Below, in pieces: positions 1 through 10,500 of a DNA stretch of 64,000 bases (the stretch's first letter is position 1; the number at the start of each line of letters is the position of its first letter). The stretch lies in NCBI GenBank assembly GCA_024653875.1, contig JANLHE010000192.1, positions 1 through 64,000 of the forward strand, given 5' to 3'. The notes beneath the pieces are model-generated. The model ran no database searches. It saw nothing but the letters and a program-made list of their open reading frames with translations, and had not been told where the DNA came from. The translations under genes were made by a program, and so were the position numbers. Origin of the DNA: Acidobacteriota bacterium. GTDB lineage: Bacteria; Acidobacteriota; Vicinamibacteria; Vicinamibacterales; SCN-69-37.

Positions 1-1191
1 GAAGCGGACGGCACGCCGACCACGATTGGGTCGGTCGCCAACGACAACACGCCGGTGACGTTCGCCTACAACGGCGACGGCGGCGGGGAAGTGTTCATCT
101 CGAGCGCCGGCGTGGGCTACATCTTCACCCTAGCCACCGATGTCCTGACGGCGTCGGTCGTGGCCGACGCGCACTTCGCGGGCTTTCTCGATGGCTTCGA
201 CCTCGCGCTCGATACCAACACTGCGACCTTGAAGGCGTCCGACCTCCTTGACGGCCAGACCTGGGATCCGACGCAGATCGCCCAGCGCAACATCGCGGCC
301 GATCCTTGGGTGTCCATGCTCATCAACAACCGGGAAATCTGGCTGTTCGGCAACCGGACGTCGGAGGTCTGGTACAACAACGGCGGCGCGCCGTTCCCGT
401 TCGGCCCCATCGACGGCGCGTTTATCGAGCATGGCATCGCCGCGGCGAGGTCGGCGGCCAAGCTGGCTGGCTCGGTCGTGTGGCTCAGTCAGAGCGAGAC
501 CGGTGCCGGGATCGTCCTCCGGTCGGAGGGCTGGCGCGGGGTCCGCATCAGCACGCACGCCCTGGAATACGAGATTCAGGGCTACGGCACCATCGACGAT
601 GCGATCGGCTGGTCCTACGAGATGCAGGGCCACGAGTTCTACGTCCTCGAGTTCCCGACCGCGAAGAAAACCCACGTCTACGACGCGGCCACCAACACGT
701 GGTGCCACCGGTCCTCGCGTGATGTCTCCAACGGCCTCGACCTGGCGTGGCGGCCGCGCTGGCACGTGTACGCCTTCGGCAAGCACATCGTGGGCGACTC
801 CACCACGGGCCGCACCTTTGAACTGAGCCTCGACTACGCGACCGACGTGGACGGCCAGATGATCCGGCGCGTCCGTCGGGCCCCGCATATCGGCCAGGAA
901 CTGATGATGCTCAAGTTCGGCATGTTCCGGCTGGACGTGGAAACCGGCGTGGGGATCTCGAGCGGGCAGGGCAGCGCGCCCACGGCCATGCTCCGGTATT
1001 CCGATGATGGCGGCCGCACCTGGGGCCCCGAGCTCTGGCGCGAGGTCGGCGCCATCGGGGAATACAACGCCATCGTGCAGTGGGATCGCCTCGGCGCCGG
1101 GCGCCGGCGCGTGTTCGAAGTGTCGTTCACCGATCCGGTGCCGTGGCGCCTGATCGACGCCTATCTCACCGTCAGCCCGGGGAACAACTGA
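1..1191 (+). CDS. P22 gp10-like tail hub / packaged-DNA stabilisation protein (5' partial)
   Basis: The reading frame is open from base 1, so the start lies outside the window; 396 codons are present. The protein matches what is known of the P22 gp10 family (tail accessory factor that closes the portal channel and holds packaged DNA). Supporting blocks in order are a segment around FLDGFDLALD, then WLFGNRTSEVWYNNGG followed by PFPFGPIDGAFIEHG, then RISTHALEYEI, GHEFYVLEFP and a WDR-like end. Its order before ejection proteins fits a podovirus tail module. The GTG at 55 is an internal codon, not the start. The next gene overlaps its stop by one base, so the two are probably translationally coupled. 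Confidence 0.85.
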   Translation, partial: EADGTPTTIGSVANDNTPVTFAYNGDGGGEVFISSAGVGYIFTLATDVLTASVVADAHFAGFLDGFDLALDTNTATLKASDLLDGQTWDPTQIAQRNIAADPWVSMLINNREIWLFGNRTSEVWYNNGGAPFPFGPIDGAFIEHGIAAARSAAKLAGSVVWLSQSETGAGIVLRSEGWRGVRISTHALEYEIQGYGTIDDAIGWSYEMQGHEFYVLEFPTAKKTHVYDAATNTWCHRSSRDVSNGLDLAWRPRWHVYAFGKHIVGDSTTGRTFELSLDYATDVDGQMIRRVRRAPHIGQELMMLKFGMFRLDVETGVGISSGQGSAPTAMLRYSDDGGRTWGPELWREVGAIGEYNAIVQWDRLGAGRRRVFEVSFTDPVPWRLIDAYLTVSPGNN

Positions 1192-1715
1192 TGGCGGCGC
1201 TCACCTCTCCTCCCGGCGATTCCCCGCTCCTCTCGGACGTGGCAGGACGGTCCTGGTCTGCGACGTCCTCGGTGGCCTCCCGCCCGATGCACCGGGAGTG
1301 GTTGCGCTGGATCACACTGCTGCTGGCGATGGTCAACGTGTCGTCGCTGCGCCAAGGTGTGAGCACACTGACCGCGCAGGCCGCCTCGATTGCCGCCACC
1401 GCGATCCCCTTGGCGCCCAATGCCGCGCTGGCGACCTCGGACGGTCGGTATCGGGTGCTGGTCTATGCCCGCGTGACGCGCGCGGCGACCACGAGCAGTT
1501 CCTTGGCCGTGACGATCGGTTGGACCGATGGCGGGATCGCGTGCACCAAGGCGATCTCGGCCGTGACCGGCAACACCACGGCAACAGTCCTCCAGGAGCA
1601 GGTTGTGATCCGGGCCGACAAGGGGACGACGATTAATTACTCAACAACCTACGCATCCGTAGGCGGCGTTGTGATGACTTACAGCCTAGACGTCGTCGCG
1701 GAGGTCGTGCCGTGA
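1191..1715 (+). CDS. Tail-associated protein, possible tail needle/knob
   Basis: A 174-residue protein whose ATG shares a base with the preceding stop (TGATG), which fixes the start. Residues 35-70 look helical and mildly hydrophobic (WITLLLAMVN then SLRQGVSTLTAQAASIAAT). The C-terminal half (RYRVLVYARVTRAATTSSSL, then TIGWTDGG) resembles a beta-sandwich domain seen at the ends of phage fibres and needles. A helical stalk followed by a beta knob directly after gp10 recalls P22 gp26, but there is no clear family match, so the needle role is inference. It may simply be another tail accessory protein. Confidence 0.5.
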   Translation: MAALTSPPGDSPLLSDVAGRSWSATSSVASRPMHREWLRWITLLLAMVNVSSLRQGVSTLTAQAASIAATAIPLAPNAALATSDGRYRVLVYARVTRAATTSSSLAVTIGWTDGGIACTKAISAVTGNTTATVLQEQVVIRADKGTTINYSTTYASVGGVVMTYSLDVVAEVVP

Positions 1716-1759
1716 GCGCCCTTCTTTGTTTTCTGCTGGTGCGTAAGGAGTAGTCACCC

Positions 1760-2746
1760 ATGTTGGACCTGTTTAATCTTCCAGAGATTCCCAATCTCCC
1801 ACCGGTGACGTTGGCAGTAGCCTGGGTTCTTCCGGCGATCGGCCTTGGCTTGTCGGCCATCACATCCTTGTTCGGCGCTAAGAAGTCCTCCGATGCCTCC
1901 AAGAAGGCCGCGGCCGCCCAGAGTGCCGCTGCGGACAGGGCTGCGATCGAAATCAGCAAGCGGTACGACGAGTCCCGCGCGCTGATGGATCCCTACGTGA
2001 AGAACGGAGGCGCGGCGAACGACCTCATGGGACGAATGATGAGTCCTGGTGGTGGCGGCCTTGGCGCGTATCAAAGCACAAGGTGGGGGAACACTCCTCA
2101 GACGCCCCCGATGCAGAACACCAGCGCGCCGGCTCAGTCGGGCGGTCAGTCGCCGGACGCGTGGATGGGCGCACGAAGCGCGTCCGTGTCTGGCGGACCT
2201 ATCGGCAGTGGCAACCGAGCCTTGGAACCGCAAGGCCGCATGAGTGAGATGCGCGCGATGATGGGCGACAACTCAGACATGGCTAATGGGGCCGCGCCTG
2301 GTGGCGAGATGCCGCGGTCGTGGGGCGCGCCTGGCGACGTCGGTGGCGCAGCCGGCGCGGCGATGCGCGCGAGGGCGACCCCGTATCAGAGATCACAAGG
2401 TGGTGGTGCCCCGATGCCGTCCGGTGGAGACATTCCGCAGTCGTGGCTCGACAACCCGACCGATCCGTCTGGGCGTCCGTATCCCAGAAACCCAGGCACG
2501 GCAGCTCTTGGCGCTCGTGTGCAGGGCCGCGAATACAACACACCCTTCGGCGTGTCAGGCGGCGGCTCTGGTGGTGGTGCTCCGATGCCGCAGTCGTGGC
2601 GCGGCGCGCCCATTTCCGGCGGCGGCGCCCCGATGCAAGGCCCTGGTGGCGCGCCGGAAATTGATCCAGCCACGGGCCGGCCGATTGGCCCCCAGCGGTA
2701 TCAGCCCTATCAAGGAAGGATGGGCGCACTTTCTCGGAGGGCGTAA
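1760..2746 (+). CDS. Virion/ejection protein with hydrophobic N terminus and Gly/Pro-rich tail
   Basis: A 328-residue protein with an AGGAG ribosome site about 10 bases before the ATG. The N terminus has a hydrophobic stretch (TLAVAWVLPAIGLGLSAITSLFG region), followed by an Ala/Lys helix (KKSSDASKKAAAAQ) and a motif ISKRYDESRALMDPYVKNGG. This layout is common in internal DNA-ejection or tail proteins of podoviruses. The remaining two thirds is low-complexity Gly/Pro/Ala/Met sequence with repeated MPQSW-type words. It lies between the tail hub and two other suspected ejection proteins. The role is inferred from layout and position; no enzyme motif is visible. Confidence 0.5.
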   Translation: MLDLFNLPEIPNLPPVTLAVAWVLPAIGLGLSAITSLFGAKKSSDASKKAAAAQSAAADRAAIEISKRYDESRALMDPYVKNGGAANDLMGRMMSPGGGGLGAYQSTRWGNTPQTPPMQNTSAPAQSGGQSPDAWMGARSASVSGGPIGSGNRALEPQGRMSEMRAMMGDNSDMANGAAPGGEMPRSWGAPGDVGGAAGAAMRARATPYQRSQGGGAPMPSGGDIPQSWLDNPTDPSGRPYPRNPGTAALGARVQGREYNTPFGVSGGGSGGGAPMPQSWRGAPISGGGAPMQGPGGAPEIDPATGRPIGPQRYQPYQGRMGALSRRA

Positions 2747-2749
2747 CCG

Positions 2750-5700
2750 ATGCCAAACCCTAACTTCGACGAAGACAAAGGCATCGGTACCTTTGATCCG
2801 ATGAATCCGCGAGGTCCGCAGACTATGGATCCCGGGATGAGCACGCCTACGCCGCTCTCATGGGGCGCCAGCGGGCCGGGCAATGCGTCCCTGGGGCCGG
2901 CGCCCGCAGGCGGAACCGACACCATGGGCTACTTCCTCACGCCGTGGACGGGCAAGTTTGACTCCTCGAAGTACGGCGGGGGGGGTGGCGGCGCGTATCC
3001 CACGCTGCCCTCGTTCAACTTCGGCGCGTTCACGCCGAGCAACTACAACGCCCAGAAGTTCAACGCGTCGGGGGAGTTCAAGCCCCAGACGTCGAACTTC
3101 AAAGGGTCGCGCCTGAGTGCGCCGCAGGGCTTCCAGTCGCCGAACACGGGCTTCATGGGGGGGTTGACGCAGCGGGCGCCGTCGCAGGCCGCGCGAGGAT
3201 TCCAACAGGCGTCAGTCACACAGCAACAGCCGAATCGGCCCGCGCCGGTGAAGCCAGTCAACCCCATGGGATCCAAGGCGCCTGGATCGCCAGACCCCTT
3301 CCAGGGTAATGGCGTGTGGACTGGCGACGGGTGGGTGCCCAAAGGCCATCCCCTGGCCGAACCCGTGTTGCAGAAGCAGCAACAGTACGACGAGGCCATG
3401 CGCACGTACGAGACGGATCTGGCCGCGTACAACACCCCCGCGCCGGTCGCCGCGCCTCAGCCAGCCGCCCTGAATCCTGTCCGTGCAGAGGTTCAGCCAG
3501 TCGATCCCCGACAGGAAGGCCCTCCATCAACGCGCCCTGGCGGCTTGACGCAGCGCGCGACCGACACGTTTCAAGGCGCGCGCCTTGACACACCAGACGC
3601 GTTCGCCGGCGGCCCGAACTTCTCGTACGACAACTTTGAGGGGGGACCGGACTATCAGGCCGAACGGTTTGGTCCGGCCGCGCAGTTTGCCGGCGGCGAT
3701 CGGCTGTCCGTAGACAGGTTCAACCAGGGCCCGGACTTTCAGCCGACCGACGCCTACCGCGCGGAACGGTATGACCCGGGATCGGAGTTCTCGGCCAGTA
3801 CCGGTCCGCTCGAGCTCGACCGCATGAACGCGGCCCGCTTTGACAGCGGCCAGCAGCCCTATACGGCCGAGCGGGTGACCGGAGGCCAGGACTTCAATGC
3901 CCAGACGGGTCGCTTGGCGTTAGGCCGCTATGCCGGACGCGCGGACTTCACCGGTGGCCCGGGCGCCGACACGCCACTCGCGCTTGATCGCTTCGCCCAG
4001 GAACGGCTGTCGGATCGGCCGGACTTCGAGGTGCCCAGCTACGCGGAGGCCGAAAACGATCCGGCCTTCCAGTTCCGCCTCAAGATGGCGAATCAGCAGA
4101 TCCAGAACTCGGCGGCAGCGAAGGGATCGCTCCGGTCCGTGAACACCATGAAGGGCCTGATGGACTACGCGCAGGACGCGGCGTCCCAGGAATACGACAA
4201 GGTGTACGGGCGCCGGAAGGGCGAGTACGACACGGCCACGCAGAACGCCCAGAGCACGTACGCCGCCAACCAGCAGGAGCGGATGGGCGGGTTCGACCGC
4301 AACAATCAGGCGGCGCTCAACGAAGGCACGATCAACTTCGACCGCAACGCGCAGGTCTTTGATCGCAACGTGTCACAGGACATGGCCCGCTACGACCGCG
4401 ATGTGGCCGCGACCGGGGCCGAGTACGAAGCCGACTACGGCCGGGAACTGGACACGTTTGACCGGAACGAGGCGCGCCGATTGGGCGAGTTTGACCGCAA
4501 TGCCGCGGCGACGCGCGACCAGTCCGCGATGCGCTTCGACCAGGCGGCCGGCACGTATGACCGCAACATCGCGGCCGATCTGGCGTCCTATGACCGGAAT
4601 ACCGCCGCCGATGCGGCGGAAACGGCCGACGCCTACGGGCGCGAAACCGACACGTTCGACCGGAACCAGGCGCAGCGCGCCGGGGAGTTCGACCGAAACA
4701 GTGAAGCCGCACGTGCCGAGAACGAGATTGCCTATGGGCGCTCGTCCAGTGAATACGACCGAGACACGACGAATCGGCTGGCTGAATTTGACCGCAACGC
4801 GCAGGCGGGCATCCTCGAAAACCAGACCGCTTATGACCGGTCCATGGGCGAGTTCGGCGTCAATGAGGACAGCCGACGGGCCTCCTACGACCGCGAGGCC
4901 GCCGCCGCCCGGGATGAGAGCACGATCAACTTCGACCGACGCGCCGCCACCGACGCCACCAACTACAACCGCGCGCTGACCACGAACGACTTGAACTACA
5001 CGCGGAACGCCAGCGAATACGATCGGAAGGTCGCCAACGACCTGGCTATCAATGAGGCGAATTACGGCCGTGGCGCCTCCGAGTTCGACCGCAACTTCGG
5101 GAACGCATTCAACATCGACCAATCCCTGTACGACCGTGCCGCGTCCGAATACGACCGCGACTTCTCGCAGAACATGGCGGTAGATGAGACCAACTACGGG
5201 CGTGGATCCTCCGAGAACGACCGGGACTTCGGCCGCGAGTTCGATATCTACCAGGGCAATTACACGAACGAGCTCAACGCGTTCGGGGCCAACAGTGGGG
5301 CGTCGCAGGCGGCGGCCGGACTTAACTGGCAGATCGATCAGGGCCGGTACGACCGTAACTATCAGGATGCGCTGACCCGGTACGGGATGGACCGCGATGC
5401 GGCCATGGGCGCGTACAGCGCGGGGCAGTCTGGCGCGAATCAGGAGTACAACCGCGCGCTCAATGACTACGAGCGTGAGCGGGATGAGTACTGGAAGCAG
5501 CAGGACATCCAGTACGGGCGCGTCTACGACCAGCAACGGTTGGGCTACGACGCCTCCAGCCAGGCCGCCGGGTACGCGACCGGCTACGGTCGTGACCAAG
5601 CCAACAACGCCTACGACCGGGGCAACGCGGAGGCGTCCGGCTACATGGGCAGAGCCAACGCGTGGAACCGAGGCGCGCAGGGCGTCGGCGACGCCGCGCT

Positions 5701-5794
5701 GACGGCCGGGATGTACGCCGCGACACGGCCTGGGCAGACACCGCCGCCGCCACAAACCACGCTGCCACCGCCGCCGCCATACAGAGGGCCATAG
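2750..5794 (+). CDS. Virion protein with long FDRN/YDRN hendecad repeat
   Basis: A 1014-residue protein. Residues 1-430 are Pro/Gly-rich with beta-like repeated words (F.GGP.F, ERF, DRF). Residues about 438-480 (PAFQFRLKMANQQIQNSAAAKG then SLRSVNTMKGLMDYAQD) match a conserved block found in phage tail/ejection proteins. Residues about 482-860 are a regular helical repeat keyed on an aromatic-Asp-Arg-Asn word: units of 11, 15 and 7 residues add to a 33-residue period, giving way to a 22-residue period (15+7) near the end. Both are multiples of 11, typical of right-handed hendecad coiled coils. The C terminus is Pro-rich. It sits four bases after the previous gene; probably a long internal or tail rod protein. 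Confidence 0.6.
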   Translation: MPNPNFDEDKGIGTFDPMNPRGPQTMDPGMSTPTPLSWGASGPGNASLGPAPAGGTDTMGYFLTPWTGKFDSSKYGGGGGGAYPTLPSFNFGAFTPSNYNAQKFNASGEFKPQTSNFKGSRLSAPQGFQSPNTGFMGGLTQRAPSQAARGFQQASVTQQQPNRPAPVKPVNPMGSKAPGSPDPFQGNGVWTGDGWVPKGHPLAEPVLQKQQQYDEAMRTYETDLAAYNTPAPVAAPQPAALNPVRAEVQPVDPRQEGPPSTRPGGLTQRATDTFQGARLDTPDAFAGGPNFSYDNFEGGPDYQAERFGPAAQFAGGDRLSVDRFNQGPDFQPTDAYRAERYDPGSEFSASTGPLELDRMNAARFDSGQQPYTAERVTGGQDFNAQTGRLALGRYAGRADFTGGPGADTPLALDRFAQERLSDRPDFEVPSYAEAENDPAFQFRLKMANQQIQNSAAAKGSLRSVNTMKGLMDYAQDAASQEYDKVYGRRKGEYDTATQNAQSTYAANQQERMGGFDRNNQAALNEGTINFDRNAQVFDRNVSQDMARYDRDVAATGAEYEADYGRELDTFDRNEARRLGEFDRNAAATRDQSAMRFDQAAGTYDRNIAADLASYDRNTAADAAETADAYGRETDTFDRNQAQRAGEFDRNSEAARAENEIAYGRSSSEYDRDTTNRLAEFDRNAQAGILENQTAYDRSMGEFGVNEDSRRASYDREAAAARDESTINFDRRAATDATNYNRALTTNDLNYTRNASEYDRKVANDLAINEANYGRGASEFDRNFGNAFNIDQSLYDRAASEYDRDFSQNMAVDETNYGRGSSENDRDFGREFDIYQGNYTNELNAFGANSGASQAAAGLNWQIDQGRYDRNYQDALTRYGMDRDAAMGAYSAGQSGANQEYNRALNDYERERDEYWKQQDIQYGRVYDQQRLGYDASSQAAGYATGYGRDQANNAYDRGNAEASGYMGRANAWNRGAQGVGDAALTAGMYAATRPGQTPPPPQTTLPPPPPYRGP

Positions 5795-5796
5795 AC

Positions 5797-7533
5797 ATGC
5801 CACTCGACTACAGCATCCCGCTTCAGGGCCAAGTGGCCCAGTTCGAACCCCTAAAGATCATGGGCGACATGACGCGCCTGCACGCCCAGCGGCAGGAGAA
5901 CGAGATCAATCAGATGCGTATGGGGGAGTTCACCCGCGAGCGCACGATGAAGGACGCCACGATGAAGGCGCTGCAGGGATCTGGCGGCGACCCGAGCAAG
6001 GCCATCAGCACGCTCCGATCCCAAGGCTACTGGGAAGCGGCGGACAGCATCGACAAAACACTCCGCGAGAACCGCAAGGCGATGGCCGAAGAAGTCAAGA
6101 CCCAGAACGCCAACCGGGCCGATGGGCTCGGACAAGTCACACAGATCATGCAGGCGGTCAAGTCCGCCGATGGCTACAAGGCCGTGCTGCCGACCGTGCG
6201 CTCGATTCTTGAGAAGACCGATCCGAACCTATTGTCGCAGGTTAAGGACGAGTACGATCCTGAGTTCGTCTCACAAGCGACGACATGGGGGATGAAGGCC
6301 AGCGAGTATGCGACGATCCGCAAGGAAGCGGCCGAAGCGTTGGAGAAGCTCGCCGAACAGCCGCTGAAGGAGATCGAGCGGCACAACAAGTATCTCGCCG
6401 AGGGCGCGAAATACCTCTCCACGGTGGACACGCCCGAGGAATGGACGGACACGATCAACGGCATGCACGAGATGGGCTTCCCGGCCGCGACGCTCGAAAT
6501 GCTAGGGCATCAGTTGACACCCGACAACGTGGAACAGGTCAAGTTGCTGGCCGGAGGCAAACAGCTGGAACCGGGCACGTTCGGCAGTTACCTGACGCAG
6601 TTGGCGAAGGAACGGAAGGTGGACGTGACCGACCTGAGCACGCAAACGATCGAGGGCGCGCGCCAGCGGTGGTCCGCATCCGACAACATGCCCCGAGGGG
6701 AAGCCGTGCAACCGGGCACGTTCCAGTCGTTCGTGCGTGCGAAAGCGAAGGAACTCGGCGTCGCGCCAAGTGCGCTGAACAGCGAGCAGCAGTTGGGGAT
6801 CCGCAACGCGTGGGGCGCTGAAGGTGCGTCCCTGGCGCAGATCGGCGCGGCCGAACGGTGGAAGGAAGATCAACTCGCGCGTATCCGCAGAGAGCGCGCG
6901 GCCGATCTCAGCCAGTCAGTGCCTGCCGAGTTCTGGGATGGGGAAATGCGACGGGTCGAGGAATCGTACCGGAAGCAGTTGCCCGCTGGCGGCGCGCCGG
7001 CGGCGCCTCGTAGCGGCGGTTCTCCGATTGGCCCATTGCCGGACATCTTCCAGTCTCAGCCGTCGCGTGTGGCGCCGATGCAGATGCCTGGACCGGTGCG
7101 TGGGCTCCCTGGTGGAGGGGGACCGCCCCAGGGCGGCGTGAATTTAGGATCGTTGTCTGGCCGCGGCCCGGCACCCTCCGGGCCTCCACCGCAGGCCCAA
7201 CCGCTTCAGCGGCCTCAGATGTCCGCGCCACGTCCGAGTGGCCCGCCGGCGCCGCCGATGAGCGCCCAGGTGGACACGACGCGCATGGGATCGTTGAGCG
7301 CGCCGCCCGCGCCAGCGCGCCCGTTCGCTCCGGTCCCGCAGTCGCCCCCGATGCGACCGGAACCGTCGAGCCCGCGCGCCGCCGCGCCAGCCGCGGCGCC
7401 GTCCGCGCCGGACCAGATAGTTCGTTTGTTGGAGAAGCGCGCGCCAGGGCAATATGACCTGGCTGATGGCAGTTCCTGGTTCAAAGATCCGACAGGATCG
7501 ATTCGCCAACTCAAACCTGCCGGCCGCCGATAA
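5797..7533 (+). CDS. Virion/ejection protein, helical with Pro-rich C terminus
   Basis: I chose the ATG at 5797, two bases after the preceding stop, instead of the upstream in-frame codon at 5662 that overlaps the repeat protein; this gives 578 residues. The first 60 residues (MPLDYSIPLQ, then a helix with HAQRQENEINQMRMGEFT) resemble phage internal virion proteins. Residues about 60-380 are mostly charged helices. From about 400 the sequence is Pro/Gly/Ala-rich with repeated SGPPAPP-like linkers, then a short folded end (YDLADGSSWFKDPTGSIRQL). No catalytic motif is seen. The position before the giant polyvalent gene supports a structural or ejection role. Confidence 0.5.
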   Translation: MPLDYSIPLQGQVAQFEPLKIMGDMTRLHAQRQENEINQMRMGEFTRERTMKDATMKALQGSGGDPSKAISTLRSQGYWEAADSIDKTLRENRKAMAEEVKTQNANRADGLGQVTQIMQAVKSADGYKAVLPTVRSILEKTDPNLLSQVKDEYDPEFVSQATTWGMKASEYATIRKEAAEALEKLAEQPLKEIERHNKYLAEGAKYLSTVDTPEEWTDTINGMHEMGFPAATLEMLGHQLTPDNVEQVKLLAGGKQLEPGTFGSYLTQLAKERKVDVTDLSTQTIEGARQRWSASDNMPRGEAVQPGTFQSFVRAKAKELGVAPSALNSEQQLGIRNAWGAEGASLAQIGAAERWKEDQLARIRRERAADLSQSVPAEFWDGEMRRVEESYRKQLPAGGAPAAPRSGGSPIGPLPDIFQSQPSRVAPMQMPGPVRGLPGGGGPPQGGVNLGSLSGRGPAPSGPPPQAQPLQRPQMSAPRPSGPPAPPMSAQVDTTRMGSLSAPPAPARPFAPVPQSPPMRPEPSSPRAAAPAAAPSAPDQIVRLLEKRAPGQYDLADGSSWFKDPTGSIRQLKPAGRR

Positions 7534-7545
7534 GGACGTTTCCTG

Positions 7546-10500
7546 ATGGCGTTCCAGAACTTCGGCCTGTTGGGCTCGACGATGGGGGGCCTCACCCGTC
7601 GTCTGTCCGCACGTACGCCGACTACCTCACGGCTGACGCCGTTCAAGCCGGTCTCGTCGCATGACGACGAGGAGGACGATCCCTACCAGATCGTGCGGTT
7701 CAAGCCGGTGGCCAGCCATACGCAGGAACCGCCCGAAGAAGAGGACCGCTTCCAGATCACGAACTTCACACCGCTGGGCCAGATGACACCGGCGCCGAGT
7801 CATCGCGTGGACCCGTTGGCCCTCCTCAAGATTGAGCCGAACGTCGCGGCCACCAAGCAGACCGATCAGGACGACACCGGCGACCTTGGCGCGGCCTGGA
7901 AGCGGTTCCAGACAAAGTTCCCGTCTGCCGCGCAGGCGATTGGGTATGTGCGCTTCGGCGATCCCGCCCTGATGGACAAGAAGAAAGTAGACGGCTGGGT
8001 CAACTCTGAGCGCGGCATTGAAATCAACCCCAGCCGACTGTCAAGGGATTCCGATCTGGAATCGTTGATCGCGCACGAGGTGACACATCTACTGCGTGAC
8101 GACGGGGACGCCGAAGGGCGCGCCAACGCTATCGAGAAGGCCTACAAAGTCTCAATGCTCCCTACGATGCGGCCCGTGAGTTCGCACGGCGCCTCCACAA
8201 AGCCGAGCACAACCAGGACGCCGATTTCCAACAAGGATGATCCGCTCCGGGTTGTGAACTTTGTGCCATTCGAGCGCAATCCCATAGCGATCGGACCCGC
8301 GCAGCCACGGCCGATGTCCATGTCGGACCTGATGCGCGCGGAGATGAACAAGGCGCCGCTTCAAGCTGGCGCCATAGTGGATCTGACGGTCCCTGACCGT
8401 GACCCCCATTTCGACGTAAGCGGGTCGCTGCCCATCAAGACACCGCAACGCCTGTACATGACGCCGGGAGCGAAGCCCGGCGATGATCCGACCTTCTCGC
8501 CGGAGATGCCGAAGCCTGACGCGCCCTTTACGCCAAAGGGCGCGAAGGTCCCAGAGATGCTCAGTCGCGGTGTCGTCTCAGGCGTGTCCTCGCTGGCGGC
8601 CGGCGCCGGCGGCATGCTGCAGGCGGTCGCTGCGGAGGGGAGCGCGGCGGAACGTCACGGCCAGGCGCTGGTCGAACTCGACAAGAAGATCCAGAAACTC
8701 GCCCGGCCGGCCGAACGCTACCTCGTCGATGTGTTCGAGAATCCGGAACTGGCGAAGGACCCGGAATGGTGGGCGTACACGGCCGGCACGACGTTGGGCT
8801 CCATGGTGGGATTCATGGTGCCCGCGCAGGCGGGAGCGATGATTGGGGGGCGCCTTGCGGTAGGGGCGGCGGCCCTGCTGAGTCGAACCGCTCAAGCCAG
8901 AGAGCTCTTTATGGGCACCGGCTTTGTGCTGGGCGGCGGCGTGGTTGAGGGTTTAATCGAAGGCGGAAGCGCGTTCAACGACGCGATCGCTGCCGGCAAG
9001 TCGAAAAAAGAAGCGGGCGAAATCGCGGCGTCTGTGGCGGCCTTGAACGTCCCGCTGATTGCCGGGACGGCCGGATTGGGCTACCTGCCGCAGTTGTTCA
9101 ATGCCGGTGGGGCGAAGTCTGCCGCCAAGCGAACAATCCAGTGGTTCTCTGGCGGCATGATGGAATCAGGGCAGGAGGTAGGACAGCAAGGGATCTCCAA
9201 TCGGGCTGCTGGGCGTCCAATCACTGAAGGGATGGGCACGGCCGCTGTCGGAGGGTTCATCGGTGGCGGCGTGGCGGGTCCAACGATCGGTGCCATGAAC
9301 ACCGAGGACTCGAAGGCCAGCGCGCGCGGCACGCAGGACCCAGGCCAGACGCGGTTCTACGAGAACATGACGGCGAACCTGATGACGCCCCCGCGGCCGC
9401 CGTCTGGCCCGACCTCGCCTGGGCCTGTGGCGCCGAGCGTCGCACCCACCCCAGCCGCCCCAGAGATCGTCACCTTCACACCGGCCGACAAGGTGAAGGA
9501 ACCAGCAGTTTCGCCGGATGTTTCCCGTGGAACGTCACCTGATCCGGCAGTCCTGCAGCAGCAGGCCGAGCGGTTCAGCGATCTGCGGGCCTTGGAAGCG
9601 CAACTCAAGGACACGAACAGCCCGAAGCGCCGGCAGGAGATCGAGTTCGAACTGACCGGCATCCGGCGCCATTACGAGGACACCTACCAGGCGATTGAGC
9701 AGGCCGGCGTGGATCCGGTGCAGGTCCGGCACACGGTGGAGCAGGGGCAGCCCGAGGCGCCGTCGGAGCCCTACAGTTACTCGACCACGCAGTTCAACCT
9801 ACCGGAACCGGTGGCCGAGCGCGTACTGGACTTGGGCCGGAAGATTCCTGATGTGGACCTGGCCGAGGATGGCCGGGAAACCGAACCGCACCTGACGGTG
9901 AAGTACGGCCTACACACCGAGGACGTGGAGGAGGTCCGTGCGGCGCTGGCCGACATGAAGCCGTTCAAGGTGAAGCTGGGCGCGACGTCGTTCTTTCCGA
10001 ATGGGGAGTCAGATTCCGGCGACGTGCTGAAGGTGGACGTTTCTTCCGCGTACTTGAGCCTGCTGAACAAGCGGTTGGCGAAGGCCCTGGACCACTCGGA
10101 CACGAAAGCGTACAGCCCGCACGTGACCATCGCGTACCTCAAGGCGGGACGGGGCGAGGCCTACACGAACGACGACGCCCTGAAGGGCACCGAGATCCTC
10201 GTGGACCGGATCACGTTTGGCGGCAAAAATGGCCAGCGGGTCGAGATTCCCCTAGGTACGCAGGCGCAGCCAGTGCCACCTCAAGAGTTTCAAACTGGAC
10301 AGCAGGCGGCTAAGGAAGAAATCGCTCTATCGGATCAACAATGGAAGGCTGCCACTGATCGGTGGGTCGCAGCGAGAAGAGACTTGGAGTCTGGAGCTAT
10401 TTCCCCAGCGCAATTCGAGGCTGAACAAGCACGCTTCTTGGCATTGACAGACGATTTATCCAGAGCGAACGAGGCGCCACTAGGCGCCCCAGCCCTGGCC

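Noticed and set aside
4373..5803. A 476-codon leftward ORF in the FDRN repeat gene.
   Set aside because: It is produced by the regular repeat on the other strand and has no independent start signal or motif.
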